DNA of 64,000 bases from Parendozoicomonas sp. Alg238-R29 (GTDB taxonomy: Bacteria > Pseudomonadota > Gammaproteobacteria > Pseudomonadales > Endozoicomonadaceae), in the NCBI RefSeq assembly GCF_947331445.1, contig NZ_CAMZOG010000003.1:40884-104883 (forward strand), in the 5' to 3' direction. Numbering within the stretch: position 1 is the stretch's first letter; each line of letters opens with the position of its first letter. Made by a program: the position numbers and the translations under genes. Below the pieces are notes generated by a model. It was not told the DNA's origin. It searched no databases and worked only from the letters and a program-made list of their open reading frames with translations. This document shows, piece by piece, positions 10,170 through 19,197 of the stretch.

Positions 10170-11987
10170 ATGCCAATTAAAAGTTCTATCGAATCACGGT
10201 CACTTGCTGAATTTTATGAATTCTACGATAAAAATAAGGGGCAATTCCGCACAGGCAAAAACTCTATTCTCTCGGAAAAACACCATCTAGAAACCAAGGA
10301 TGGAGGGGTCGTTTACCTCACCACCGAAGGAACGATTAGAGTTGTATCAATAGCTGAAGCTTATGACAGGGATGAGTCGATATTAAAAAGTTCCTGTGAC
10401 CTGCTACAAAGAGCAAGCGACCCAAAACTTAGAAGCCGGGAGATACAAATAACAAATTCAGCTCCTGCCGGGCTCACTCATCACGTATTGGAACCACCCA
10501 CTAAACCCCTTAAAAAACAGTACAATGAAGCAGCTATACATGAAATAAAGTTCCCACCGCCATCAAAGGAAGCTTTAAAGAACGAGAATTCAGAAGAAAC
10601 TTCATCCTCTCGAAAAATGAAATCTCTGTCATCCGTAACTTCTTCTGAGGATGATACAACCATACACTCGCCTATTGTTTCTACAACCTCTCCAACGGTG
10701 GTTCACACTCTTCGCTCGCCATCATTACTATCTTCACCCTCCAGCTCCAGTTCCAGCTCCAGCTCCAGCTCCAGCTCCAGCTCCAGCTCCAGCTCCAGCT
10801 CCAGCGAAGACTCCGATGCTGAGCTCCTTACAACAAGAGAAGTTGTGAGTGATTCTGGGCGAGAACAATCCCCCAAACCAAAACGTAAAAAGAAACGTCA
10901 ATCTTCCAAAAAAATCTCGAGAACCAAAGGTTACTCATCAGATTCTGATTCAGGTACAGAAGTCGAACACAAAAGACGTGTAAAAGCGCACTCCGTTCCA
11001 AAAGTATCCCTGCAACAATGGCGGGAGCAAAGAGAATCAGAAACGAAAAAAACCATCGAGTTCACCAGATCAGAGTCCGTAACAGACAAGCAGAATCAAG
11101 CTGAAACGGAATTTCTCCGGCAGTTAAATATTCTTCTGGAAGAGCAGGGTCATAGAACCCCGGAAGAGGAAGAAGCATACCGCCCTCTCGTTTACGGTGC
11201 TCTTGTTGACCCGGAAGTTGGGGTTACCTGGCCTCAGGATAACTATGAACACTTTAATTTCGACAAGTTAGCTATCGATACCAGTAAACTTTCTAAAGAA
11301 ACCATCAACGCCCATATGCGCCGCGCTGCCAGAAAACTTCGGGCTCACAGGCTTCACACCCATGAACAAGTCGACGATAAACGAACCATTCTGTTAAGGC
11401 GGTTAAATGAAGAACGGGCCGTAATGAAAACGTTTTGTAACAACCGCGGAGTCACAGCAGAAAAACTTTCACAATGGGTAAGTGGTTACACACCTGAACG
11501 ATTAGAAGATCTGGTATTCAAAACGAATCAAACAATGGATTCTGGCACCACACCAAGTGACGATCTCACTCGCCAGGAAAAGCTTGAACAGGATATGAGG
11601 CTTATTGAGCTGCTTTCCAGCACCTTAGAAAAGCAGACAGACTACAAATCACGATACTCAAAGGTAGACTTCGTCCCCTATAAGCCCGTTAAAAACACAA
11701 CTATCTGGGCTGATCTTGAACAAATGACCACAAACACTTCATCCTCTGAAGCCTCCCACCTCGGAGAAAGCGCAACCTACGTATTCTCTAAAAAAGATGT
11801 GGAAGATTTTCGGGCTCATTTCACCAGCAGGCTGGCAAAGGAGTCTCCTACGAAGGTGTCCAAAAAAGCTATGATGATGTCCTACCCATTTGATGATTAC
11901 GAAGAGCGATTAAAGCGCATGAATCGTATGAAAAAACGGATGGAAAGAAGGGAGTGGGAACGATCACAGAAAGTGCACACTTCATAA
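10170..11987 (+). CDS. Unknown Ser-rich protein with hexamer repeat, tandem paralogue 2
   Basis: From ATG 10170 the product has 605 aa. A longer frame from 10104 would overlap the previous gene. The N-terminal ~85 residues (RSLAEFYEFYDKN...TKDGGVVYLTTEG...SIAEAYDRDESI) match the start of the upstream protein. A poly-Ser run of about 25 residues near 190-215 is encoded by eleven TCCAGC-type hexamers. It is followed by acidic SEDSDAEL, a basic cluster KPKRKKKRQSSKK near 236 and SSDSDSGTEVE. This is a eukaryote-like mix of phosphoacceptor serines and a possible nuclear-localisation patch. The last 300 residues are charged and helical without known motifs. No signal peptide. Function unknown; a host-directed effector is a guess from composition only. 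Confidence 0.72.
   Translation: MPIKSSIESRSLAEFYEFYDKNKGQFRTGKNSILSEKHHLETKDGGVVYLTTEGTIRVVSIAEAYDRDESILKSSCDLLQRASDPKLRSREIQITNSAPAGLTHHVLEPPTKPLKKQYNEAAIHEIKFPPPSKEALKNENSEETSSSRKMKSLSSVTSSEDDTTIHSPIVSTTSPTVVHTLRSPSLLSSPSSSSSSSSSSSSSSSSSSSSSSEDSDAELLTTREVVSDSGREQSPKPKRKKKRQSSKKISRTKGYSSDSDSGTEVEHKRRVKAHSVPKVSLQQWREQRESETKKTIEFTRSESVTDKQNQAETEFLRQLNILLEEQGHRTPEEEEAYRPLVYGALVDPEVGVTWPQDNYEHFNFDKLAIDTSKLSKETINAHMRRAARKLRAHRLHTHEQVDDKRTILLRRLNEERAVMKTFCNNRGVTAEKLSQWVSGYTPERLEDLVFKTNQTMDSGTTPSDDLTRQEKLEQDMRLIELLSSTLEKQTDYKSRYSKVDFVPYKPVKNTTIWADLEQMTTNTSSSEASHLGESATYVFSKKDVEDFRAHFTSRLAKESPTKVSKKAMMMSYPFDDYEERLKRMNRMKKRMERREWERSQKVHTS
10740..10805 (+). repeat. In-frame hexanucleotide array, 11 x TCCAGC
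   Basis: Eleven head-to-tail hexamers (TCCAGC, the second being TCCAGT) encode Ser-Ser pairs in the 605-aa protein. Because the unit is two codons, slippage would change tract length without breaking the frame. The near-perfect units suggest recent expansion or ongoing copy-number change. Confidence 0.95.
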
Positions 11988-12022
11988 CGAACCCTTTCAC
12001 TCCTTTCCCTACACATATTCAA

Positions 12023-12043
12023 GAATGTTATATTATATCCTTC
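12023..12043 (+). promoter_or_regulatory. Candidate Zur operator upstream of zur-znuCB
   Basis: GAATGTTATATTATATCCTTC, 22 bp before the zur GTG start, is an imperfect dyad matching about 16 of 21 positions on inversion. It resembles the gammaproteobacterial Zur box core TGTTATA-N-TATAAC. It probably overlaps the promoter -10 region (TATATT), as expected for zinc-dependent autorepression. Confidence 0.55.
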
Positions 12044-12064
12044 CACATTCTTGAGATATTCTGA

Positions 12065-12580
12065 GTGACCACCACTGTCGAACCTGTCCTCCACGAGAGT
12101 AGGGCCTACACAGCTCACGACCATACTACCTGCATAAACTCGGCTCTGGAGCGTGCCACTGTTATCTGCCAGGAAAAAGGGCAACGCTTAACAGCTCTGC
12201 GCAAACAGGTTCTCGAACTGGTCTGGCAAAGTCACAAACCTGTGGGGGCTTATGATGTTCTGGCTATGCTTTCCAAAGGTCAGGAGCGCCCTGCTGCACC
12301 TCCAACGGTGTACAGAGCTCTCGACTTTCTGCTGGAACAAGGGCTGATTCACAGGATTGCCTCCCTGAATGCCTTTATTGGCTGCAGCTGCCCCGATACG
12401 CCCCACGCTGGCGTCTTTCTGATCTGTGAAAAATGCCGCACAACCCGTGAACTGGATAGTCACGATAATATCCAAAACCTCAAGAATGCTGCTGACAGTA
12501 CAGGCTTTAAAACCAGTAAGACCCTTATCGAAATAAGCGGTCTCTGCCCCTGTTGTCAGGAGGAGGCTTCCGATGAGTGA
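12065..12580 (+). CDS. zur: Zinc uptake regulator Zur (Fur family)
   Basis: Zinc-responsive repressor of zinc uptake. The 171-aa protein starts at GTG 12065. It has the Fur-family winged helix ([15 protein letters not shown]...[20 protein letters not shown], residues ~42-102) and the structural zinc cysteines in CEKC (about 125-128) and CPCC near the C-terminus. The CxxC-plus-CPCC arrangement points to Zur over Fur. It overlaps znuC by 8 bp and heads the zur-znuC-znuB operon, which supports zinc as the ligand. A candidate Zur box precedes it, implying autoregulation. Confidence 0.93.
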   Translation: MTTTVEPVLHESRAYTAHDHTTCINSALERATVICQEKGQRLTALRKQVLELVWQSHKPVGAYDVLAMLSKGQERPAAPPTVYRALDFLLEQGLIHRIASLNAFIGCSCPDTPHAGVFLICEKCRTTRELDSHDNIQNLKNAADSTGFKTSKTLIEISGLCPCCQEEASDE

Positions 12581-13364
12581 AGCCCTGCTGTCCCTGGATG
12601 ATGTTCAGGTTGCCTTTCATGGGCGAACAGTTCTGGACAATGTTTGTCTGAACCTGAATAAAGGTGAAATTGTTACCCTGATTGGCCCCAATGGAGCAGG
12701 GAAAACAACACTGGTTCGAATAGTTCTCGACCTGTTAAAACCTTCCCGCGGCACCCGAAAAGTTCAGCAGAACCTGCGTATTGGCTATATGCCACAAAAG
12801 CTTCAGATTGAGCCGACAATGCCTCTGACTGTTGGTCGATTTCTTAGCCTTGCGGGAGCGAATAAAAGGGAAATTCAGAAAGCCCTTTCAAGAACACTTT
12901 CTCAAGCCAGAATAGGGCAACTTATCAACAACCCTATTCAAAACCTTTCTGGTGGCGAAATGCAGCGCGTTCTTCTGGCCAGAGCGCTTCTGCGTAAGCC
13001 CAATCTGCTGGTTCTGGATGAACCGGTTCAGGGCGTGGATGTTACCGGTCAGCGCGAGCTTTACAAACTGATAGCAGAGTTGAGAGACGAAACCGATTGT
13101 GGAGTGCTAATGGTTTCTCACGATCTGCACTTAGTGATGGCAGCAACAGACAATGTTATCTGCCTGAATAATCATATTTGCTGTTCCGGGCATCCCAGCC
13201 AGGTTAGCCAGCATCCTGCCTATCTCCGCCTGTTTGGAGGGGAGTCTGATGAGTTGGCAGTGTACAGCCATCACCATGACCACAACCATGCTCTGGATGG
13301 ACATGTGATTGGCAGATGCGGCCATTCCCACAGCGCTGAAAACAACAACACAGATTCTTTATGA
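12573..13364 (+). CDS. znuC: Zinc ABC transporter ATP-binding protein ZnuC
   Basis: ATPase of the high-affinity zinc importer, at the inner face of the cytoplasmic membrane. 263 aa with Walker A GPNGAGKT (38-45), signature LSGGE (125-129) and Walker B LLVLDE (145-150), followed by the switch His in VSHDLH. The C-terminal tail (about 228-256) is His-rich (HHHDHNH, CGHSHS), a common ZnuC trait that probably binds zinc. It overlaps zur by 8 bp and znuB by 4 bp (ATGA), so translation is likely coupled. Confidence 0.96.
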   Translation: MSEALLSLDDVQVAFHGRTVLDNVCLNLNKGEIVTLIGPNGAGKTTLVRIVLDLLKPSRGTRKVQQNLRIGYMPQKLQIEPTMPLTVGRFLSLAGANKREIQKALSRTLSQARIGQLINNPIQNLSGGEMQRVLLARALLRKPNLLVLDEPVQGVDVTGQRELYKLIAELRDETDCGVLMVSHDLHLVMAATDNVICLNNHICCSGHPSQVSQHPAYLRLFGGESDELAVYSHHHDHNHALDGHVIGRCGHSHSAENNNTDSL

Positions 13365-14173
13365 TTGATTTATTTCTTTATCCCTTGCTGGCAGGCCTTG
13401 GCGTTGCTCTGGTTGCTGGTCCATTAGGCACTTTTGTTGTCTGGCGTCGTATGGCGTACTTTGGTGAAACCCTTTCCCATTCGGCACTGCTTGGTGTTGC
13501 ACTCGGCTTTCTTCTGCAAATAGATCTGAACCTTTCTGTGGCTGTGGTTTGTTTTGTTCTGGCTCTGCTGCTTGTCTGGCTTCAGCAGAAAAAGATGATG
13601 GCTACCGATACTTTACTTGGCATTCTGGCTCATAGTTCTCTCAGCCTTGGCTTGGTTGTGGTTAGCCTGCTCGGGGCAGTGCGTGTCGATATGATGGCGT
13701 ATCTGTTTGGTGACCTATTAGCAGTTGGTGCTTCTGATCTGTTCTGGATATATGGTGGAGGTGTTGTTGTTCTAGGGCTGCTAGCACGGTTCTGGACTCC
13801 ACTGATTTCAATAACTGTTCACGAAGAACTGGCTCAAGTTGAAGGGGTGCCTGTTGAACGCATACGTTTGTTGCTGATGATGTTAATAGCTCTGGTTATT
13901 GCCGTAGCGATGAAGATTGTTGGCGTACTACTGATTACTTCCCTTCTGATTATCCCCGCCGCAACCGCACAGCGTTTGGCTAAATCCCCAGAGCAGATGG
14001 CTATTGGCGCAAGCATTCTGGGCATGTTATCTGTAACCGGCGGCATGTGGGCTTCCCTGACCTGGGATACGCCAACCGGCCCATCAGTCGTTGTGTGTGG
14101 CGCAATGCTGTTCCTGCTGGTAATGTCTGCCTCAGCGCTCACAGGAACCCAACACAGACGTCAGGTATCTTAA
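13361..14173 (+). CDS. znuB: Zinc ABC transporter permease ZnuB
   Basis: Membrane channel of the zinc importer. 270 aa, with hydrophobic segments throughout (about eight, as in the ABC-3 metal permease family). Signature regions include [20 protein letters not shown] near residue 30 and [20 protein letters not shown] near 185, the permease-ATPase contact area. It is translationally coupled to znuC. The periplasmic zinc-binding protein ZnuA is not encoded anywhere in this window, so the importer must use a znuA located elsewhere. Confidence 0.95.
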   Translation: MIDLFLYPLLAGLGVALVAGPLGTFVVWRRMAYFGETLSHSALLGVALGFLLQIDLNLSVAVVCFVLALLLVWLQQKKMMATDTLLGILAHSSLSLGLVVVSLLGAVRVDMMAYLFGDLLAVGASDLFWIYGGGVVVLGLLARFWTPLISITVHEELAQVEGVPVERIRLLLMMLIALVIAVAMKIVGVLLITSLLIIPAATAQRLAKSPEQMAIGASILGMLSVTGGMWASLTWDTPTGPSVVVCGAMLFLLVMSASALTGTQHRRQVS

Positions 14174-14180
14174 TCAGAAT

Positions 14181-14729
14181 ATGAATCGACTGCCGTTTTT
14201 ACCATTGATGGTTTTGCTTTTTCTTGCAGGTTGCCAAACTGCTCCACAGTATTCAAACCCAAACCAGTACAGTGCAACCGGACCGGTGATTTCAGCTATT
14301 GAAGCAGATATTACTGCTAACCGCCTGACCCGGCCGACTGGCAACAACGCCATGGAGAAAATTCATCGTCTGGAATTGATTTCCCCTAATGACCCGCTGG
14401 CAGAAAAGTATCGTGAAAAGATTGCCAGACAACTGGTAAAACTGGGACAAAAAGCATTTCTGGATAAGAAGTATTACCGGGCAAAAGTACTGGCTTTACG
14501 TGCTTTAGATGTTTCTCCAGCCTATCCAGATGCGGGATACATTCTTGATGCAATAAGAGAAGCCCAAAAACCTTTGTCTGCTCCCGTTTCATCAGGCCTT
14601 CCTACAGAAATTGTTGATATTGAGCAGGTTTCAGCACCAGCGTCAGTGGGCATAATTACGGTTACTGTTCCAGATGTTCAGGGAACAGTTGAAGACTTGG
14701 CTCCAATAACCACAGAGCAAATTGACTGA
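14181..14729 (+). CDS. TPR-like lipoprotein downstream of znuB
   Basis: 182-aa protein with a lipoprotein signal peptide (PLMVLLFLAGC, Cys 18). The middle part (about 85-130: LVKLGQKAFLDKKYYRAKVLALRALDVSPAYPDAGYIL) has the spacing of one to two tetratricopeptide-like helical repeats. The tail is Pro/Val-rich. It follows znuB by 7 bp and may be cotranscribed. A lipoprotein gene is in the same place after znuB in Pseudomonas. Function unknown. Confidence 0.8.
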   Translation: MNRLPFLPLMVLLFLAGCQTAPQYSNPNQYSATGPVISAIEADITANRLTRPTGNNAMEKIHRLELISPNDPLAEKYREKIARQLVKLGQKAFLDKKYYRAKVLALRALDVSPAYPDAGYILDAIREAQKPLSAPVSSGLPTEIVDIEQVSAPASVGIITVTVPDVQGTVEDLAPITTEQID

Positions 14730-14840
14730 TGAAAATAGAAGCTTCTTTCTGAAGTGACAGGCAACTCAATTCTGATCCGGTGAAGGCTGCAGATAACCTT
14801 CTGCCAAACGTAATCCAAGACCATTTCCTTTTATAGAACG

Positions 14841-14865
14841 GCGCCTTTCCAATCAGGAAAAGCGC
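14841..14865 (-). terminator. Possible hairpin downstream of the 470-aa gene
   Basis: GCGCCTTTCC and GGAAAAGCGC form a 10-bp stem around a 5-nt loop. Read on the minus strand the single mismatch becomes a G-U pair. No clear T-tract follows, so termination is uncertain. The rest of 14730-14947 shows nothing recognisable. Confidence 0.3.
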
Positions 14866-14947
14866 TTGAATACATTTTCACGCGCATGAACAGATATACC
14901 CGCTTCAGTATCAGTCACCTTCAACACAGACTGCCCATTGGAAACTT

Positions 14948-16360
14948 CTAAACTGATAGACCGGAAAAGAACTCTCCCAAAAACTCTCTGACAATTAATG
15001 TTTTTCTGGTTTCATCACCGCTTCTCTGCACAGGTTTCCAGCCAAGTTTTTTTAATAGCTCCGCCCTGACTTCTTTATTAGACCTTATCAGGGCATCCAT
15101 ATCCTTTATGGTTATTCTTTCCAACTCCCGATAAAGATCTCCCTCTCTAACATTAATCGCCTTATCATCAGCTTCATGTTTCAAGTTAAATACCGGCAGT
15201 GCCATACAGTGCATCTGATCCATGACCATGCATGCTCTTTGCATAGGCTTGTCCTGATTGTTTAAAGCTGCCTCAAGCATGGCTGCAACGTTTATGGCGT
15301 AAGCATTATGGCTTGAAGGCATGTCTTTACTTAATAAGCCCGCAGCTGGCATCCCTGATAGTACCTGCTGCCCTTTATGCAACCAGTCCTTGAACCACTC
15401 TGGCGTCTCCTGCGCCTCAAAAGCATCTGTCAATTTAAAAGCCAAACCAGTCAATACTGTCACTGTCGGCACGCTGACAAGCTCTCCGGCAGTGAGACCT
15501 ACCATTTCATTCTTTTGCTGCAACATTGTGGCCAAAGCTTCCGGCGTTAGTTCCTGACCACAAAAATAAGTCGCCGTATCAATCGCATTGTAATTAACCA
15601 GAGATGATGTGGTGCTTTGAAAAACGCCACCCGGCAAATATTGCAGGATCATTTTCATCATTGCTCTGGCCTGCACAGGAGTGCGGGGTTCATCACTTTC
15701 GCTGTATGTTCTCATCAGCGTGTACAGATCATTACCACCCCAATCAGAAATCCATTCTCCGAATATCTCAGGCTGATTAACGGCTATAGCGAATAACAAG
15801 TGTCCACCACTACAAGCATCACTTTGCAGTACATTGTATAAGTCAGAGGTTTCGAGGTTTTCCAGAACTGGCAGAAAAACTTGTAGTAACTGGTTCAACT
15901 GATCAGACTGAAATGCTTTGAGTAATTCTTTTGTCTCTTCAGGATCGCCCTTCTGCATTGCAAGTAAGAGAGTTCCACCTTTTTGGGCGTCCTGTTCAAA
16001 AATCAGTTTTAACTGTTCTTGTGTGCATTTCATAAGGCTTTCGGGATTGGGTAGAAGATCGCTTTCGAGATAGAGGCCTGGTTGGTTTTTCTCCACATCT
16101 CTCAGCAAATGGCTGAAATACGTAACCATACTTGAGGGGTTCGTCGGGAGCAGGAGAGCACCTTTAGATCCCGAGGTGTCATAATCTGTCCACGTTTTTC
16201 CGTATCCAGCTTTTAGCTCTTTGGGAAGATACTTTTCAGGTATGCATTTTTGCACCAGATGCAGACAGGCCGTTTTCAAGTAGCTTTTGATATTTGCCGG
16301 AGAAAGCTTATGAGAAAGGCCACGAATCCCGTCGCCAGTCTTCTGCACAAGGAGCTTCAT
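14948..16360 (-). CDS. Unknown 470-aa protein with degenerate repeats
   Basis: Not recognised. No signal peptide; predominantly helical and soluble in appearance. Two segments about 65 residues apart look like diverged repeats: GGTLLLAMQKGDPEETKELL near residue 130 and GGHLLFAIAVNQPEIFGEWI near 185. The spacing and the LLxAxxxxxPE pattern recall ankyrin-like or other helical solenoid units, but there are too few clear copies to assign a family. A ribosome-binding site before the ATG at 16360 is not obvious. It sits alone between the zinc operon and a hydrolase gene, breaking the expected core gene order, so it may be an acquired gene. Confidence 0.65.
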   Translation of the reverse strand: MKLLVQKTGDGIRGLSHKLSPANIKSYLKTACLHLVQKCIPEKYLPKELKAGYGKTWTDYDTSGSKGALLLPTNPSSMVTYFSHLLRDVEKNQPGLYLESDLLPNPESLMKCTQEQLKLIFEQDAQKGGTLLLAMQKGDPEETKELLKAFQSDQLNQLLQVFLPVLENLETSDLYNVLQSDACSGGHLLFAIAVNQPEIFGEWISDWGGNDLYTLMRTYSESDEPRTPVQARAMMKMILQYLPGGVFQSTTSSLVNYNAIDTATYFCGQELTPEALATMLQQKNEMVGLTAGELVSVPTVTVLTGLAFKLTDAFEAQETPEWFKDWLHKGQQVLSGMPAAGLLSKDMPSSHNAYAINVAAMLEAALNNQDKPMQRACMVMDQMHCMALPVFNLKHEADDKAINVREGDLYRELERITIKDMDALIRSNKEVRAELLKKLGWKPVQRSGDETRKTLIVREFLGEFFSGLSV

Positions 16361-16429
16361 GGTATCTGGACCCGAGAAGGTGGAATACCATGAATATCGG
16401 CAGCAAGGGTTATAAAACCAGCCCTGAGC

Positions 16430-17296
16430 TTACAGCGCGTTTATAAAACGATTAATAACTTCAGAACACTTCTGGGGAGCTTCTTGAGGTACCATATGCC
16501 CGGCACCTTCCAGCTCAATCAACTGATGCTCTGGCTTTATTTTTTGCCACTTTCTCAGAGCATCCGACACAAGAACACCACTGGTAGCGCCCCGAATCCC
16601 CATAACCGGTACAGTTAAGGATTTCAACGCCGCCCAGACATAGGGAACAGTTCTGTAATTATGTGCTTCCCACTCACGCGGATAGGCTAGCCCAAAACCA
16701 TCGCTCCTTTCAGAAATCCCAAAATCCCCAAAGTCTGACATAGCTTCCGGGGTAAAGGCTGAAAACGCTTTTTTGGGCTGGTGAAAGTCCACAGCTTCTT
16801 GCCGACTATTCCAGAAGTTCGGCCGCCGGTCCGCTATAGCGGCCATAGGATTAATCTTTGGACTGAGTTTTTGCAGAGATCGAAAGGTAAGCCATTTGGT
16901 AGTGGTAATAAAGACCGGATCAATCAGCACCAGTGCAGAAAACAAATCGGGTCTTTTAGCTGCCGCAAATGTTGTAGCCACAGCACCCAGGGAGTGCCCT
17001 ATTCCAACAACAGGGCCTTTGTTTTGCCCCTCCAGGAAACAGATCAGATCATCCGCATAAATATGCCAGTGCATACTTTTATCAGGTAACCCTGCGCTTT
17101 CCCAGGTACCTCTGTGGCTTAAACCAAAAATATCTCCATCCAACTTATCGAGAAAGCTGCCGTAGGTTCTGAAAGGGTAGGCGTTGGCATGGTAGACATG
17201 GACAGGCCTTGTGGAGGAGTTTTCTCCCTCAAGGCTAAAGTAATGGGCGGGCTTATTATCGAGCTGAATATCCCGGCGAGATACGGTTGGCATCAT
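16430..17296 (-). CDS. Alpha/beta-fold hydrolase
   Basis: 288-aa cytoplasmic hydrolase of the alpha/beta superfamily. The nucleophile elbow GIGHSLGA lies near residues 98-105, an oxyanion-type HANAYPF loop lies near residue 35, and the catalytic His is in EGAGHMVPQE near the C-terminus. A core strand SALVLIDPV precedes the lid region. Substrate cannot be told; lipase-, esterase- and haloperoxidase-like members share these features. No signal peptide. It precedes the oxidase cluster on the same strand, but the sco remnant separates it from that operon. Confidence 0.85.
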   Translation of the reverse strand: MMPTVSRRDIQLDNKPAHYFSLEGENSSTRPVHVYHANAYPFRTYGSFLDKLDGDIFGLSHRGTWESAGLPDKSMHWHIYADDLICFLEGQNKGPVVGIGHSLGAVATTFAAAKRPDLFSALVLIDPVFITTTKWLTFRSLQKLSPKINPMAAIADRRPNFWNSRQEAVDFHQPKKAFSAFTPEAMSDFGDFGISERSDGFGLAYPREWEAHNYRTVPYVWAALKSLTVPVMGIRGATSGVLVSDALRKWQKIKPEHQLIELEGAGHMVPQEAPQKCSEVINRFINAL

Positions 17297-17316
17297 GGCA
17301 TTGTTATTCTTATCAA

Positions 17317-17555
17317 ATCACTGACAATGAGATTCTCACAACGATTTCACCAAATAAATAGCAAACTCTACCACCGAGGTTGACTTGGAAATCCTGAAAT
17401 AATTCGTCATTGGTTTTCTTTAACGGATTAAAAACAAATGATCTGGGAGTCCCATACCACACCACGCCCTGTTCACGCAGAGCGTCGGTGTCCAGAGTTG
17501 GCTGATGAGGGGCCGTCAGAAAGTGCGGTAAGATCCCGAGAAGTAAAAAGAATAT
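17317..17555 (-). pseudogene. Remnant of a second sco gene, in frame after the sco stop
   Basis: The frame stays open immediately after the sco TAG stop. It encodes a peptide containing PTLDTDALREQGVVWY and PRSFVFNPLKK, which matches the N-terminal part of the intact Sco (about 26 of 30 residues over the best block) with scattered base changes. A hydrophobic FFLLLGIL stretch precedes it, as the Sco anchor would, and similarity fades after about 50 codons. There is no CxxxC motif and no start codon. It is best read as the decayed remainder of a tandem sco duplicate. Confidence 0.75.
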
Positions 17556-18200
17556 CTAGAACGCCTGATCTACCTTCACCAAAGCATCTGCCAGCTCCTG
17601 AGGCTTAAAAGGGGGTCGTAGGAATCCTTGGTAATCACCCTTTGGATTAACCAGAACAACCTGAGCACTGTGCTCCACCAGGTAATCATCTGATTCTATA
17701 TCTCCAACAATCTCAAACGCCACGTTCAGCTGTTGAGTTAAGGCTTTCAGGTTTGCAGAATCACCAGTCACCCCAACAAAATCCTTATCAAAGAAATCCA
17801 CATATTGGGCAAGTTTGTCCGGTGTATCCCTCTGGGGGTCAACACTGACCAGTACCACGTTTACTTTCTGAGCAACCTCCGGGTTGATAGCTTTCAGCTC
17901 CTTCATCACCTGCGCAAGATTCGCTAGCGTGGCCGGGCAAATATCCGGACAGTAAGTAAACCCGAAGTACATCAAAGTCCAGGGGCCTTCCAGATCGGAA
18001 GCCTGAAAGGTTTCTCCGCTTGCTTTCTTTAACGGGTTAAATACAAATGTTCTGGGAGTCTCATACCAGACAACCCCCTGTTCACGCAGAGCTTCGGTAT
18101 CCAGGGTTGGCTTTCCGTTGAACTTGTTAAATGTCAGACCTATTACCGCCAGAACAACCAGCGCCAAAATCAGAACCGTCTTGCGTACACCTGCATCCAT
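17556..18200 (-). CDS. SCO1/SenC copper chaperone for cytochrome oxidase
   Basis: Membrane-anchored periplasmic thioredoxin-fold protein that delivers or reduces copper for the CuA site of cytochrome c oxidase subunit II. 214 aa: an N-terminal anchor (VLILALVVLAVIGLTF), the copper-binding CPDIC motif in the YFGFTYCPDICPATL context near residue 100, and the third ligand His in VEHSAQ near residue 180. It is the last intact gene of the oxidase operon, 20 bp after ctaB. A damaged partial copy follows it in frame. Confidence 0.95.
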   Translation of the reverse strand: MDAGVRKTVLILALVVLAVIGLTFNKFNGKPTLDTEALREQGVVWYETPRTFVFNPLKKASGETFQASDLEGPWTLMYFGFTYCPDICPATLANLAQVMKELKAINPEVAQKVNVVLVSVDPQRDTPDKLAQYVDFFDKDFVGVTGDSANLKALTQQLNVAFEIVGDIESDDYLVEHSAQVVLVNPKGDYQGFLRPPFKPQELADALVKVDQAF

Positions 18201-18220
18201 TTATTTTTAACCTTTTCAAC

Positions 18221-19126
18221 TTAACCCAGATAGAGATAGTGATCTGCCAGTAAAACCACGAACAACAACATCAGATAAGTGATGGAGTAGTGAAATGTTT
18301 TAATCGCCGCATGGGGGCGAGATTCTCGCAGCAACGCCACAGCCCAATACAAAAAGCGCAGACCAAGAGCCGATGCTCCCAACAGATAAATCATGCCGCT
18401 CATACCTGTCATCCACGGCATAAGGCTGACCAGCAGCAGAATCACGGTATAGAGAAGAATATGAAGTTTGGTGTAAGCCTCCCCGTGAGTTACCGGCAGC
18501 ATAGGGATATCCGCTTTGGCATATTCTTCCTTGCGATGAATAGCCAGAGCCCAGAAGTGAGGTGGAGTCCAGGCAAAGATAATCAGAACCAACAACAAAG
18601 CATTACCGTGAAACTCGCCGGTTACAGCAGTCCAGCCAAGCAGGGGAGGTGCAGCACCAGCAATGCCACCAATCACAATATTCTGTGGAGTCGCACGTTT
18701 CAGGAACAGGGTATAAACGACAGCGTAACCAAGTAGAGAAGCCAGTGTGAGCCATGCTGTCAGTGGATTAACCATAGCCAGCAAAATACCCATACCAGCC
18801 ACGCCAATCACCAGCGCAAAGAGCAGAGCATTCAGCGGTTCAACTTTGCCAGTTGCCACCGGGCGTTTCATGGTGCGAGCCATCACCGTATCTATACGAC
18901 GATCAACAACATGATTGATCACTGCCGCAGAACCTGCACATAGAGCAATGCCAATGTTTCCCAAGAACAAAATATCCAAAGGAACCATGCCCGGTGTTGC
19001 CAGACACATGCCGATAACAACAGTCAGCACCATCAGAGCAACGACTTTCGGCTTACACAGCTCGAGGTAATCCCGCCAACCCGCAGGTTCAACTATAACC
19101 GTTTTGCTTGCTCGTGTTATTCCCAT
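18221..19126 (-). CDS. ctaB: Protohaem IX farnesyltransferase (haem O synthase)
   Basis: Integral membrane UbiA-family prenyltransferase that adds farnesyl to haem b to make haem O, the first step to haem A. 301 aa with about nine hydrophobic segments. The first Asp-rich motif appears as [19 protein letters not shown] near residue 72-90 and the second as [16 protein letters not shown] near residue 200. It is placed between ctaA and sco, as in other aa3 oxidase clusters. Also called cyoE; here ctaB fits the aa3 context. Confidence 0.95.
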   Translation of the reverse strand: MGITRASKTVIVEPAGWRDYLELCKPKVVALMVLTVVIGMCLATPGMVPLDILFLGNIGIALCAGSAAVINHVVDRRIDTVMARTMKRPVATGKVEPLNALLFALVIGVAGMGILLAMVNPLTAWLTLASLLGYAVVYTLFLKRATPQNIVIGGIAGAAPPLLGWTAVTGEFHGNALLLVLIIFAWTPPHFWALAIHRKEEYAKADIPMLPVTHGEAYTKLHILLYTVILLLVSLMPWMTGMSGMIYLLGASALGLRFLYWAVALLRESRPHAAIKTFHYSITYLMLLFVVLLADHYLYLG

Positions 19127-19197
19127 AACCTTCCACCTTTTATCCTTATTTTTATTATTCTTTCCGTGTGGTGACCAAGACTAAAACCTTTAAAGTT

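Noticed and set aside
10651..10848. Alternate frame giving an Ala-Pro repeat protein
   Set aside because: Produced by reading the TCCAGC hexamer array in another frame; no start signal and inside a well-supported gene.
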